Assembly (NCBI RefSeq): GCF_900091475.1
Contig: NZ_FMIB01000002.1
Coordinates: 2,294,001 to 2,358,000 of the forward strand
Direction: 5' to 3'
Origin: Micromonospora chersina
Lineage (GTDB): Bacteria > Actinomycetota > Actinomycetes > Mycobacteriales > Micromonosporaceae
Length of the DNA: 64,000 nucleotides
Shown: positions 18,242 through 26,120 of the stretch, piece after piece
Layout of the letters: each line of letters opens with the position of its first letter
Numbering within the stretch: position 1 is the stretch's first letter
The notes under the pieces: model-generated
What the model saw: only the letters and a program-made list of their open reading frames with translations
Told to the model about the DNA's origin: nothing
Database searches by the model: none
Position numbers and translations under genes: made by a program

Positions 18242-18270
18242 TTGACACGTCGATCAACGATCCATAAATT
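18242..18270 (+). promoter_or_regulatory. Strong sigma-70-type promoter for the GH39-GH67 operon
   Basis: TTGACA (18242-18247) and TAAATT (18265-18270) are separated by 17 bases. This is the best consensus promoter in the window. Transcription should start near 18277, which puts the operator at 18295-18307 inside the transcribed leader. Confidence 0.75.
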
Positions 18271-18294
18271 CCGGCAGGACATATCGCCGGTTCA

Positions 18295-18307
18295 CCGAAA
18301 CTTCCGA
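18295..18307. promoter_or_regulatory. Xylan-locus operator CCGAAACTTCCGA
   Basis: This site matches the operator consensus with two changes. It lies about 18 bases downstream of the predicted transcription start and 15 bases before the GH39 ATG, a road-block position for a LacI repressor. Confidence 0.6.
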
Positions 18308-18321
18308 GACGGACCACGCAG

Positions 18322-19863
18322 ATGACCCCCATGCGCATCCCCGTGCCGGAGCACCCGTCGGGCCGGCTGACCGACGCCTGGCGCGCCTGCGTCGGCACCG
18401 GCCGGTTCGATCTGGCGCTGCGGCGCGACTACCAGGACTCGCTGGCGCTGGTCCAGCGGGAGATCGGCTTCCGGCACATCCGCGGCCACGGGCTGCTCAG
18501 CGACGGCACGGGCGTCCACCGGCCCTACACCCACCGCGGGGCACGCCAGGTCCGGCACGCCTTCACGTACGTCGACCAGGTGGTCGACGCCTACCTCGAC
18601 CTCGGCATCCGGCCGTTCCTGGAGGTGGGCTTCATGCCGTCCGGTCTCGCCTCCGGTGACCAGACGGTGTTCTGGTGGCGCGGCAACGTGACGCCGCCCG
18701 CGTCCTGGAGCGAGTGGGCCGACCTGGTCCGCGCGACGATCGGCCACCTCGTCGACCGCTACGGCCTCGACGAGGTGCGGGGCTGGCCGATCGAGGTGTG
18801 GAACGAGCCCAACCTCACGGCGTTCTGGCAGGACGCCGACGAGGCCGCCTACCACCGGCTCTACGAGGTGACCGCGTGCGCCGTGAAGGAGGTCGACGCC
18901 GGCCTCCAGGTCGGCGGTCCGGCGCTCTCCCCCGGCGCCGACGACTGGCTGCCCCGCTTCGCCGACTTCGTGGCCGCCCGGTCGGTCCCGGTCGACTTCG
19001 TCAGCAAGCACGCCTACACCTCGGGGCCGGCCCAGCAGGTGCCGTTCGGGGTCCACCAGACGCTGACCCCGGCCTCCGGGCTCCTGGAGCAGTTCGCCAC
19101 CCCACGCGACCTGCTGCGGGACACGGCGCTGGCCGGGCTGCCCGTGCACATCACCGAGTTCAACTCCTCCTACCGGCCGGACAACCCGATCCACGACACC
19201 GCGTTCCACGCCGCGTACCTGGCCCCGGTGGTCGCGGCCGGCGGTGACCTCGTCGACTCCTTCTCGTACTGGACCTTCTGCGACGTCTTCGAGGAGGAGG
19301 GCGTGCCGACGTCGCTGTACCACGGCGGCTTCGGCCTGCTCACCCACCGCCAGATCAAGAAACCCACCTACCACCTGTACGCCTTCCTGGCGCGCATGGG
19401 CGATCAGGTCCTCGCGCGCGGCGCCGACCACCTGGTGACCCGGGACGACACCGGCCGGGTGACCGTGCTGGCCTGGGCGCCGGTGGACGTCACCGGCCGC
19501 GAGCCGGTGCCCGAACAGCACCCCGTACGCCTGTCCCTGCCGCTGGGCCCGCCCGGGACCACCAGGGCGTTCCTGCTGCGCTCGTCGGTCAGCGAGGAGG
19601 AGGGCAACGCCTGGCGGGCGTGGTGCGAGCTGGGGCGGCCGCGCTCCCCCGACCGGCGGCAGCTGGACGTCCTGCGGGAGGCGGCCGAGCCGGCCCGGCG
19701 GCACGCCGGCCTGCCGGTCGTGGCCGGCCGGGTCGAGCTGGACCTGCACCTGTCCCGCCACGAGGTGACCCTGGTCGAGCTCACCGCCGTCACCGACGAG
19801 ACCCCGCCCTGGTGGGACGACGCGCGTCTGCTCGGGCAGCCCGCCGGAGCCGAGTCCGCGTGA
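18322..19863 (+). CDS. Beta-xylosidase, glycoside hydrolase family 39
   Basis: The 513-residue cytoplasmic enzyme should hydrolyse xylo-oligosaccharides to xylose. The GH39 TIM barrel shows 'FRHIRGHGLLSD', the acid/base Glu162 in 'IEVWNEPNLTAFW' and the nucleophile Glu279 in 'VHITEFNSSY'. The C-terminal beta-domain has the usual 'HGGFGLLTHRQIKKPTYHLY' motif. There is no signal peptide. An alternative ATG at 18331 would remove three residues. It overlaps the alpha-glucuronidase gene by four bases, so the two are translated together. Confidence 0.92.
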   Translation: MTPMRIPVPEHPSGRLTDAWRACVGTGRFDLALRRDYQDSLALVQREIGFRHIRGHGLLSDGTGVHRPYTHRGARQVRHAFTYVDQVVDAYLDLGIRPFLEVGFMPSGLASGDQTVFWWRGNVTPPASWSEWADLVRATIGHLVDRYGLDEVRGWPIEVWNEPNLTAFWQDADEAAYHRLYEVTACAVKEVDAGLQVGGPALSPGADDWLPRFADFVAARSVPVDFVSKHAYTSGPAQQVPFGVHQTLTPASGLLEQFATPRDLLRDTALAGLPVHITEFNSSYRPDNPIHDTAFHAAYLAPVVAAGGDLVDSFSYWTFCDVFEEEGVPTSLYHGGFGLLTHRQIKKPTYHLYAFLARMGDQVLARGADHLVTRDDTGRVTVLAWAPVDVTGREPVPEQHPVRLSLPLGPPGTTRAFLLRSSVSEEEGNAWRAWCELGRPRSPDRRQLDVLREAAEPARRHAGLPVVAGRVELDLHLSRHEVTLVELTAVTDETPPWWDDARLLGQPAGAESA

Positions 19864-21968
19864 GCGACGCCGCCGCCCGTCCCGGTCCGGCGGCGGAGCC
19901 GGTCGATGTCCACCCGGCATGGCTGCCTCCGGCGGCCTTTCGCGCCGTCGGCTCGCGGCGTGCCCTGGTGTGCGGCGCCGGGACGCTGGTCGGGACGGTG
20001 CGGGACGAGCTGGCGCAGGCGTGCGCCCGGTACGGCGGCACGGTGGCGTGGCGGCCCGGGCCCGGACCGGTGGACGGGACCGGCGACGTCGACCTGGTGC
20101 TCGCGCTGACCGCCGCCACTCCCCTGCCCGCCCCGGTGGCGGAGGTGGCCGCGCAGTGCCGGCGGCACCACGGGGCCGGAGCGCTCGGCGCCGAGGGCTT
20201 CGCGCTGGCCCGGACCGGCGACGTGACGGTGGTGCTGGCCGAGGAGCCCGCGGGGCTGCTCCACGGCCTGTTCCACGTGGTCCGGCTCGGCGAGTCGGCG
20301 TTCGGGGCCGCCCGGGGGCCGGAGCGGCACCGGCCGGCCATGCGGCTGCGGATGCTGGACCACTGGGACAACGTCGACGTGCACCCGGTCATGGGACAGG
20401 TCGAGCGCGGCTACGCCGGCGGGTCGATCTTCTGGCGCGACGGCTCGCCGCGCGGCGACCCGGCCCGGGTACGGGACTACGGGCGGCTGCTGGCGGCGTG
20501 CGGCGTCAACGCGGTGTCGGCCAACAACGTCAACGTCCACGCCACGGAGGCCCGGCTGCTGACCGACCGGCTCGGCGACGTCGCGGCGATCGCGGACGTC
20601 CTGCGGCCGTACGGGATCCGCGTTCACCTGTCGGTCACCTTCGCCGCGCCCGTCGTGCTCGGTGGCCTGCCGACCGCCGATCCGCTCGACGCCGGCGTGC
20701 GAGCCTGGTGGGCCGCGACCACCCGCCAGGTGTACGACCGCATCCCGGACTTCGGCGGCTACGTGGTGAAGGCGGACTCCGAGGGGCAGTCGGGCCCGTT
20801 CACGTACGGGCGGAGCCACGCCGACGGCGCGAACCTGCTGGCCGACACGCTGGCGCCGTTCCGGGGAGTGGTGCACTGGCGGGCCTTCGTCTACGACCAC
20901 CGGCAGGACTGGCGGGACCGGTCGACGGACCGGGCGCGTGCCGCCTTCGACCACTTCGCCCCGCACGACGGCCGGTTCGCGCCCAACGTGGTCCTTCAGG
21001 TGAAGCACGGCCCGATGGACTTCCAGGCGCGGGAACCGGTCTCGCCGGTGCTCGCGGCCATGCCGGCCACCCGACTGGCGGTGGAGGTGCAGGTGACCCA
21101 GGAGTACACGGGCCAGCAGCGGCACGTGTGCTACCTGGCGCCGTGGTGGAGCGAGGTGCTCCGGTTCGCCCCGTGGGGCGACCACCGCACGGTCGCCGCC
21201 CTGGCCGCGGGCGATGCGGGCGAGGGCGGCGGGCTGGTCGGCGTCTCCAACGCCGGCGACGACCCCTTCTGGACCGGGCACCCACTGGCCCAGGCCAACC
21301 TGTACGCCTTCGGTCGGCTGGCCTGGGACCCCCGGCTGGACCCGGCAGCGGTGCTCGACGAGTGGATCGGGTTGACCTTCCCGCCGGGTCCGGCCAGCGG
21401 TCACGACCTGGTGCGGCGGACCCTGCACGAGATGATGGACGGCTCGTGGCGCACCTACGAGCGGTACACCGCGCCGCTGGGCGTGGGTTTCATGGTCCGC
21501 CCCGGCCACCACTACGGTCCCGACGTCGACGGGTACGAGTACACGCCGTGGGGCACCTACCACTTCGCCGACCGGGACGGCGTGGGCGTCGACCGCACCC
21601 GCGCCTCGGGCACCGGCTTCACCGGGCAGTACCCGCAGCCGTGGCGCGACGTCTACGAGTCCCTCGACCGGTGCCCCGACGAACTGCTGCTCTTCTTCCA
21701 CCACGTGCCGTACGGGCACGTGCTGCACGACGGCTCGACAGTCATCCAGCACATCTACAACACCCACTTCGCCGGGGCCGAGGAGGTGGCCGCGCTGCGC
21801 CGGCGGTGGGACCGGCTCGACGGGCTGCTCGACCCGGGGCTGCACACCCGGGTACGCGAGCGGCTGGACGAGCAGGTGCGCTGCGCCGAGGAGTGGCGGG
21901 ACCAGGTCAACGCGTACTTCTTCCGCAAGTCCGGGGTGCCGGACGCGCGGGGCCGCCGCATCCCGTAA
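19860..21968 (+). CDS. aguA: Alpha-glucuronidase, glycoside hydrolase family 67
   Basis: The 702-residue enzyme removes (4-O-methyl)glucuronic acid from the non-reducing end of aldouronic acids taken up from glucuronoxylan. GH67 signatures are abundant: 'RMLDHWDNVDVHPVMGQVERGYAG' region, 'VKADSEGQSGPFTYGR', 'WRAFVYDHRQDW' with the catalytic Asp, and 'KHGPMDFQAREPVSP' with the catalytic Glu. It has no signal peptide and so is cytoplasmic. The frame is open upstream, but GTG 19860 overlaps the GH39 stop (GTGA) and gives the family's normal size. It converges with the LacI gene at 21980, 11 bases away. Confidence 0.94.
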   Translation: MSDAAARPGPAAEPVDVHPAWLPPAAFRAVGSRRALVCGAGTLVGTVRDELAQACARYGGTVAWRPGPGPVDGTGDVDLVLALTAATPLPAPVAEVAAQCRRHHGAGALGAEGFALARTGDVTVVLAEEPAGLLHGLFHVVRLGESAFGAARGPERHRPAMRLRMLDHWDNVDVHPVMGQVERGYAGGSIFWRDGSPRGDPARVRDYGRLLAACGVNAVSANNVNVHATEARLLTDRLGDVAAIADVLRPYGIRVHLSVTFAAPVVLGGLPTADPLDAGVRAWWAATTRQVYDRIPDFGGYVVKADSEGQSGPFTYGRSHADGANLLADTLAPFRGVVHWRAFVYDHRQDWRDRSTDRARAAFDHFAPHDGRFAPNVVLQVKHGPMDFQAREPVSPVLAAMPATRLAVEVQVTQEYTGQQRHVCYLAPWWSEVLRFAPWGDHRTVAALAAGDAGEGGGLVGVSNAGDDPFWTGHPLAQANLYAFGRLAWDPRLDPAAVLDEWIGLTFPPGPASGHDLVRRTLHEMMDGSWRTYERYTAPLGVGFMVRPGHHYGPDVDGYEYTPWGTYHFADRDGVGVDRTRASGTGFTGQYPQPWRDVYESLDRCPDELLLFFHHVPYGHVLHDGSTVIQHIYNTHFAGAEEVAALRRRWDRLDGLLDPGLHTRVRERLDEQVRCAEEWRDQVNAYFFRKSGVPDARGRRIP

Positions 21969-21979
21969 GGCGCGGGCGC

Positions 21980-23002
21980 CTACCCTTCCCGGGGCGGCGT
22001 GGCGCTGTCCCGGACGACGAGTTCGGTGGCCAGTTCGACCCGCCGGCTCTCCACGTCCTCACCCTTGGCCAGCCGCAGCACGGTGCGGGCCGCGAGCATG
22101 CCCATCTCCGCAAGCGGCTGCCGCACCGTGGTCAGCGGCGGCGAGCACCAGCGGACCTCGGGCAGGTCGTCGAAGCCGACGACGCTGATGTCGTCGGGCA
22201 CCCGCAGGCCCCGTTGCCGGACCGCCTCGTAGACCCCGAGCGCCATCTGGTCGCACGCCGCGAAGATCGCGGTGGGCGGCTCGGGCAGCGCGAGCAGCCG
22301 GGTGGCGCAGGCGAACCCGGACTCGTGGTAGAAGTCGCCCTGCTGGACGAGGCCGTCATCGACGGGCAGGCCGGCCGACTCCAGGGCGGCGCGGTAGCCG
22401 TCCATCCGGGCCCGGCTGCACATGAGCCGCGGCGGGCCGGAGATGAACCCGATCCGCCGGTGACCGAGACCGATCAGGTATTCGGTGGCGCTGAGCCCGC
22501 CCGCCCAGTTGGTGGCGCCGATGGTGCAGGCGTCCTGCTGGGGAATGCCGTCGGCGTCGACGAGGACCAGGGGGATGTTGAGGCGTCGCAGGCCACCCTG
22601 CAACGACGGCTCCACCATCGAGTTGACGAAGATGACGCCCTCGGTGGAGCGGCCGCGCAGGCTGTCGAGCCACTGCCGGGCCGAGGAGGCGCGCCGGTGG
22701 ATGGCGGAGACGACGGTGCCGATCCCCGCCTCGTGGGCGACGTCCTCGACACCACGGATGATCTCGACGGCCCAGGGGCTGTCGAGGTCGTTGAAGACCA
22801 GGTCGACAAGCCCCGAGGTGGGGCGGGCGGCGACCACCCGGCGGCGGTAGCCGTGCCGGTTGAGCAGTTCCTCGACCCGTTCCCGGGTCTGCACGGCGAC
22901 GTCGGAGCGCCCGTTGATGACCCGCGACACCGTCGGCACCGAGACGCCCGCCAGGTCGGCGATCGTGGCGATGGTGACCCGGGGGGTGTTGTTCACCGTC
23001 AC
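21980..23002 (-). CDS. LacI-family transcriptional regulator (xylan-locus paralogue 2)
   Basis: The 340-residue repressor has the same reading helix as its two paralogues (AGVSVPTVSRVINGRSDV). Its effector domain closely resembles that of the adjacent gene at 23175 (shared 'LVFNDLDSPWAVEIIRGVEDVAHEAGIGTVVSAIH', apart from single changes), so the pair probably arose by tandem duplication. Differences such as 'PQQDACTIGATN' and 'CATRLLALPEPP' fall in the effector lobe. The start is a GTG with GGGAG six bases upstream. Its promoter carries a perfect copy of the locus operator, which suggests autoregulation. Confidence 0.9.
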   Translation of the reverse strand: MTVNNTPRVTIATIADLAGVSVPTVSRVINGRSDVAVQTRERVEELLNRHGYRRRVVAARPTSGLVDLVFNDLDSPWAVEIIRGVEDVAHEAGIGTVVSAIHRRASSARQWLDSLRGRSTEGVIFVNSMVEPSLQGGLRRLNIPLVLVDADGIPQQDACTIGATNWAGGLSATEYLIGLGHRRIGFISGPPRLMCSRARMDGYRAALESAGLPVDDGLVQQGDFYHESGFACATRLLALPEPPTAIFAACDQMALGVYEAVRQRGLRVPDDISVVGFDDLPEVRWCSPPLTTVRQPLAEMGMLAARTVLRLAKGEDVESRRVELATELVVRDSATPPREG

Positions 23003-23088
23003 AGTCAGCTCCCTGGAGGTCCGGTCGCGACGAGAGGCGCGTCGCCCACGCGCAGCCGTGCCGGTGAGGCTTCCGGCGGCCTGACCTC

Positions 23089-23110
23089 AGCATAGCTCCG
23101 AAAGTTTCGG
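23089..23110 (-). promoter_or_regulatory. Promoter -10 and perfect operator CCGAAAGTTTCGG upstream of LacI paralogue 2
   Basis: CCGAAAGTTTCGG (23098-23110) is a perfect inverted repeat with 6-bp arms around one base. It ends three bases upstream of a minus-strand -10 TATGCT (23089-23094), so a bound repressor would block RNA polymerase. It contains the CGAAAnTTTCG core that I recall from Streptomyces xylanase promoters. Confidence 0.7.
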
Positions 23111-23174
23111 CCACGCGCCGGCGGTGTTACCGGACAGGTCCCGGTCGCCGGTCCGGGCCGGAACGGGAGGCGGG

Positions 23175-24191
23175 TCAGGCGGCCCGGGTGGCGCTGTCGC
23201 GGACGACCAGCTCGGTGGCGAGTTCGATGCGCGGGCTCTCGACGCGCTCGCCGTGGGCCAGCCGCAGCACCGTCCGGGCGGCGAGCAGCCCCATCTCCGC
23301 CAGCGGCTGCCGCACCGTCGTCAACGGCGGCGAGCACCAGCGGACCTCGGGCAGGTCGTCGAAGCCGACGACGCTGATGTCGTCGGGCACCCGCAGGCCC
23401 CGCTGACGGACCGCCTCGTAGACCCCGAGCGCCATCTGGTCGCTGGAGGCGAAGATCGCGGTCGGCGGCTCGGCCAACCGCAGCAGGTGGCTGCCGCCGG
23501 CGAAGCCGGCCTCGTGGTAGAAGTTGCCGGGGTAGATGAGCCGGTCGTCGACGGGCACGCCGGCCGACTCCAGCGCCGTCCGGTAGCCGTCGAGGCGGGC
23601 CCGGCTGCACATCAGTTGCGGCAGGCCGGCGATGAAGCCGATCCGGCGGTGACCGAGGCCGAGCAGGTACTCGGTGGCGCGGAGGCTGCCCGCCCAGTTG
23701 GTGGCGCCGATCGTCGGCGCCTCCTGCGGCGGCACCCCGGCCGGGTCGACGATGACGACGGGGATGTTGAGCCGGCGCAGCTCGGCCTGGAGCGGCGGTT
23801 CCAGGGTGGAGGTCACGAAGATGACCCCCTCGGTCGAGCGGGTACGCAGGTTGTCCAGCCACTGCTTGGCCGCCGAGGTGCGCCGGTGGATGGCGGAGAC
23901 GACAGTGCCGATGCCGGCGGCGTGTGCGACGTCCTCGACGCCGCGGATGATCTCCACGGCCCAGGGGCTGTCGAGGTCGTTGAAGACCAGGTCGATCAGC
24001 CCGGAACTGGCCCGCATGCTGGGTGGGCGGCGGCGGTAGCCGTGCCGGGCGAGCAGTTCCTCGACGCGCTCCCGGGTCTGGGCGGACACGTCGGAGCGAC
24101 CGTTGACGACCCGCGACACGGTCGGCACGGACACCCCGGCCATGCGCGCGATCGTCGCGATGGTGACTTTCCGGCTGTCGTCGGAGACCAC
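23175..24191 (-). CDS. LacI-family transcriptional regulator (xylan-locus paralogue 3)
   Basis: The 338-residue repressor has recognition segment 'AGVSVPTVSRVVNGRSDV', hinge 'TRERVEELLARHGYRRR' and the effector domain shared with the gene at 21980. It starts at GTG 24191 with AAAGG eight bases upstream, and only 39 bases separate it from the permease gene before it. It is therefore probably the last gene of the transporter operon, transcribed from the promoter near 27500. The neighbour at 21980 instead has its own operator-bearing promoter. It should respond to a xylan-derived sugar, which the sequence does not identify. Confidence 0.9.
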   Translation of the reverse strand: MVSDDSRKVTIATIARMAGVSVPTVSRVVNGRSDVSAQTRERVEELLARHGYRRRPPSMRASSGLIDLVFNDLDSPWAVEIIRGVEDVAHAAGIGTVVSAIHRRTSAAKQWLDNLRTRSTEGVIFVTSTLEPPLQAELRRLNIPVVIVDPAGVPPQEAPTIGATNWAGSLRATEYLLGLGHRRIGFIAGLPQLMCSRARLDGYRTALESAGVPVDDRLIYPGNFYHEAGFAGGSHLLRLAEPPTAIFASSDQMALGVYEAVRQRGLRVPDDISVVGFDDLPEVRWCSPPLTTVRQPLAEMGLLAARTVLRLAHGERVESPRIELATELVVRDSATRAA

Positions 24192-24230
24192 GGCCCGCCC
24201 TTTCGTCGTCGCCCGGGCACCCGGGCCCGC

Positions 24231-25073
24231 TCAGCCCTTGACGCTGCCCGCCAGGCCCCCGATGAGCTGGCGTTCGGCCACCGCGTAGAAGCCCAGCGCC
24301 GGCACCATGGACAGCACCACGTACGCGAGCACCCGCGCGGTGTCGTCGGAGTACTGCCCCTGGAAGGCCTGCACCCCGACGGGCAACGTCCACCAGCTCT
24401 GGTCGGTGAAGACCACAAGCGGCAGCATGAAGTTGTTCCAGCTCGCCACGATCGCCAGCACCGAGACGGTGGCCAGCGCCGGGCGGGCCATCGGCAGCAG
24501 CACCCGCCAGAAGAACCCGAACGGGCTGCACCCGTCGAGCGTCGCGGCCTCCTCGACCTCGGCGGGAATGGTGCGGAAGAACTGCCGCAGGATGATGATG
24601 GTGACCGGCAGCCCGAACGCGGCCTGCGGCAGGATGACGCCGAGCGGGTTGTCCAGCAGGCCCATGGTCCGCAGCAGGATGAACAGCGGCAGGATGGCCA
24701 CCGCGAACGGGAACATCAGTCCCACCGCGAAGAGGGTGAACAGGAACTCCCGGCCCCGGAAGGAGAACCGGGCGAACACGAAGGCGGCCATCGCCGCGGC
24801 GCCGACCACCACGAAGGTGGTGGCCAGGGCGATGAGCGTGCTGTTGCCGAGCTGGCGCCAGAACACGCCGGAGGCCAGGATGCCTGTGTAGTTCTCCGGC
24901 ACCCACGGGTCGGGCCAGCCGAGCGGGTTGCTCGACAGCTGGCCGTTGTCCTTGAACCCGCCGAGCACCCCGAACCCGATGGGCACCACGATGAGCGCGC
25001 CCACCGCGACGGAGATCAGGTGCAGGACGAGCGAACGGGTCCGCTCGCCGGGCTTCTGCCTGGTGGTGGTCAT
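24231..25073 (-). CDS. Xylo-oligosaccharide ABC transporter permease, MalG-type
   Basis: The 280-residue membrane protein has six hydrophobic segments and the EAA coupling loop 'EEAATLDGCSPFGFFWRVLLP'. It pairs with the permease at 25070 and the lipoprotein at 26121 to import xylan fragments. The frame is open well upstream, but ATG 25073 overlaps the preceding gene by four bases (ATGA) and yields a normal length. No ATPase gene accompanies the set, as in BxlEFG- or DasABC-type importers that share the multitask ATPase MsiK. Confidence 0.88.
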   Translation of the reverse strand: MTTTRQKPGERTRSLVLHLISVAVGALIVVPIGFGVLGGFKDNGQLSSNPLGWPDPWVPENYTGILASGVFWRQLGNSTLIALATTFVVVGAAAMAAFVFARFSFRGREFLFTLFAVGLMFPFAVAILPLFILLRTMGLLDNPLGVILPQAAFGLPVTIIILRQFFRTIPAEVEEAATLDGCSPFGFFWRVLLPMARPALATVSVLAIVASWNNFMLPLVVFTDQSWWTLPVGVQAFQGQYSDDTARVLAYVVLSMVPALGFYAVAERQLIGGLAGSVKG

Positions 25074-26068
25074 CCCTGGACTCCCCTGGTGGTGATCGCG
25101 CCCTCGGTGTCCCGCCGCAGCACGTACCGCTGGTAGAACAGCGCGAAGACGAGGCTCAGGATGAACATGACCATGCTGATCGCGCTGGCGTAGCCGACCT
25201 CGAACCGGCGGAAGCCGTACTGGTACATGGTCACGGCCATGGTCTCGGACGAGTGGATCGGCCCGCCGCCGGTGAGCACCCAGACCATGTCGAAGAGCTG
25301 GATGGTGCCGATCACCGACAGGAAGATGCTGATCCGGATGGTGGGGCCCAGCAGCGGCAGCGTGACGTGCCGGAACACCTGCCAGGCGCCGGCACCGTCG
25401 GTGGCCGCGGCCTCGGTCAGCTCCCGGGGGATGCCCTGCCGGCCGGCGAGGTACAGGACCATGTGGAAGCCGAAGTACTTCCACGAGATCACCAGGAACA
25501 GGGCGAACAGCACCGTGTCGGGGTCCGCGAAGATGGCTCCGGCGTCCGCGCCGAGCCACCTGGCCAGGCCCTCGCCCAGGCCCCGGCTCGGGGAGAACAC
25601 CAGCGTGAACAGCACGCCGGTGGTGACCTCGGAGAGCACGTACGGCGCGAAGAAGACCAGCCGGTACGCGCGGCGCCCGGACAGCCGCTGGTTGAGCAGC
25701 ATGGCCAGGCCCAGTGACACCGGGAGCTGGATCACCAGCGACAGCACGATCAGCAGGAAGGCTCGCCAGAGGTCGCCCCGGAAGGTGGGATCGCCGAAGG
25801 CGCGGGTGAAGTTCTCGAGCCCGACGTTGTTCTCCGGCAGGCCGAAGCCGTTCCACTTGAACACGCTGGCGTAGCTGGCGACCAGGATCGGTGCGACCAC
25901 CAGCAGCAGGAACAGCACCAGCGCCGGGGCCAGGAAGAGGGCGATGGTGCTGAGGCGGCCGATCCGGGGCCGGGCCCGGCGGCCACGCGGGTGCGTGGTC
26001 GCCGGGCCCGCCGGGAGCTCGGTCGCCGGCTCGGCGGGTCGCAGGCCGGGCATCGTCGACGGAGTCAT
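25070..26068 (-). CDS. Xylo-oligosaccharide ABC transporter permease, MalF-type
   Basis: The 332-residue protein has a 40-residue basic, Pro-rich cytoplasmic leader followed by six membrane segments, the first 'TIALFLAPALVLFLLLVVAP'. The EAA loop 'TEAAATDGAGAWQVFRHVTLP' is where the shared ATPase docks. It follows the binding-protein gene after 52 bases and overlaps the next permease by four. Similarity of the whole set to xylobiose importers (BxlE-F-G) rests on gene context. Confidence 0.88.
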   Translation of the reverse strand: MTPSTMPGLRPAEPATELPAGPATTHPRGRRARPRIGRLSTIALFLAPALVLFLLLVVAPILVASYASVFKWNGFGLPENNVGLENFTRAFGDPTFRGDLWRAFLLIVLSLVIQLPVSLGLAMLLNQRLSGRRAYRLVFFAPYVLSEVTTGVLFTLVFSPSRGLGEGLARWLGADAGAIFADPDTVLFALFLVISWKYFGFHMVLYLAGRQGIPRELTEAAATDGAGAWQVFRHVTLPLLGPTIRISIFLSVIGTIQLFDMVWVLTGGGPIHSSETMAVTMYQYGFRRFEVGYASAISMVMFILSLVFALFYQRYVLRRDTEGAITTRGVQG

Positions 26069-26120
26069 CGTGCCTGCTCCACTCGGTTGTCGGCGGCGGC
26101 TTCGGGGTGGTGGGACATCG

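Noticed and set aside
19919..23095. Open frame of over 1000 codons in another frame of the GH67 region
   Set aside because: It runs across the GH67 gene and antisense to a LacI gene with Arg/Gly/Pro-rich nonsense; it exists only because stops are rare at this GC content.
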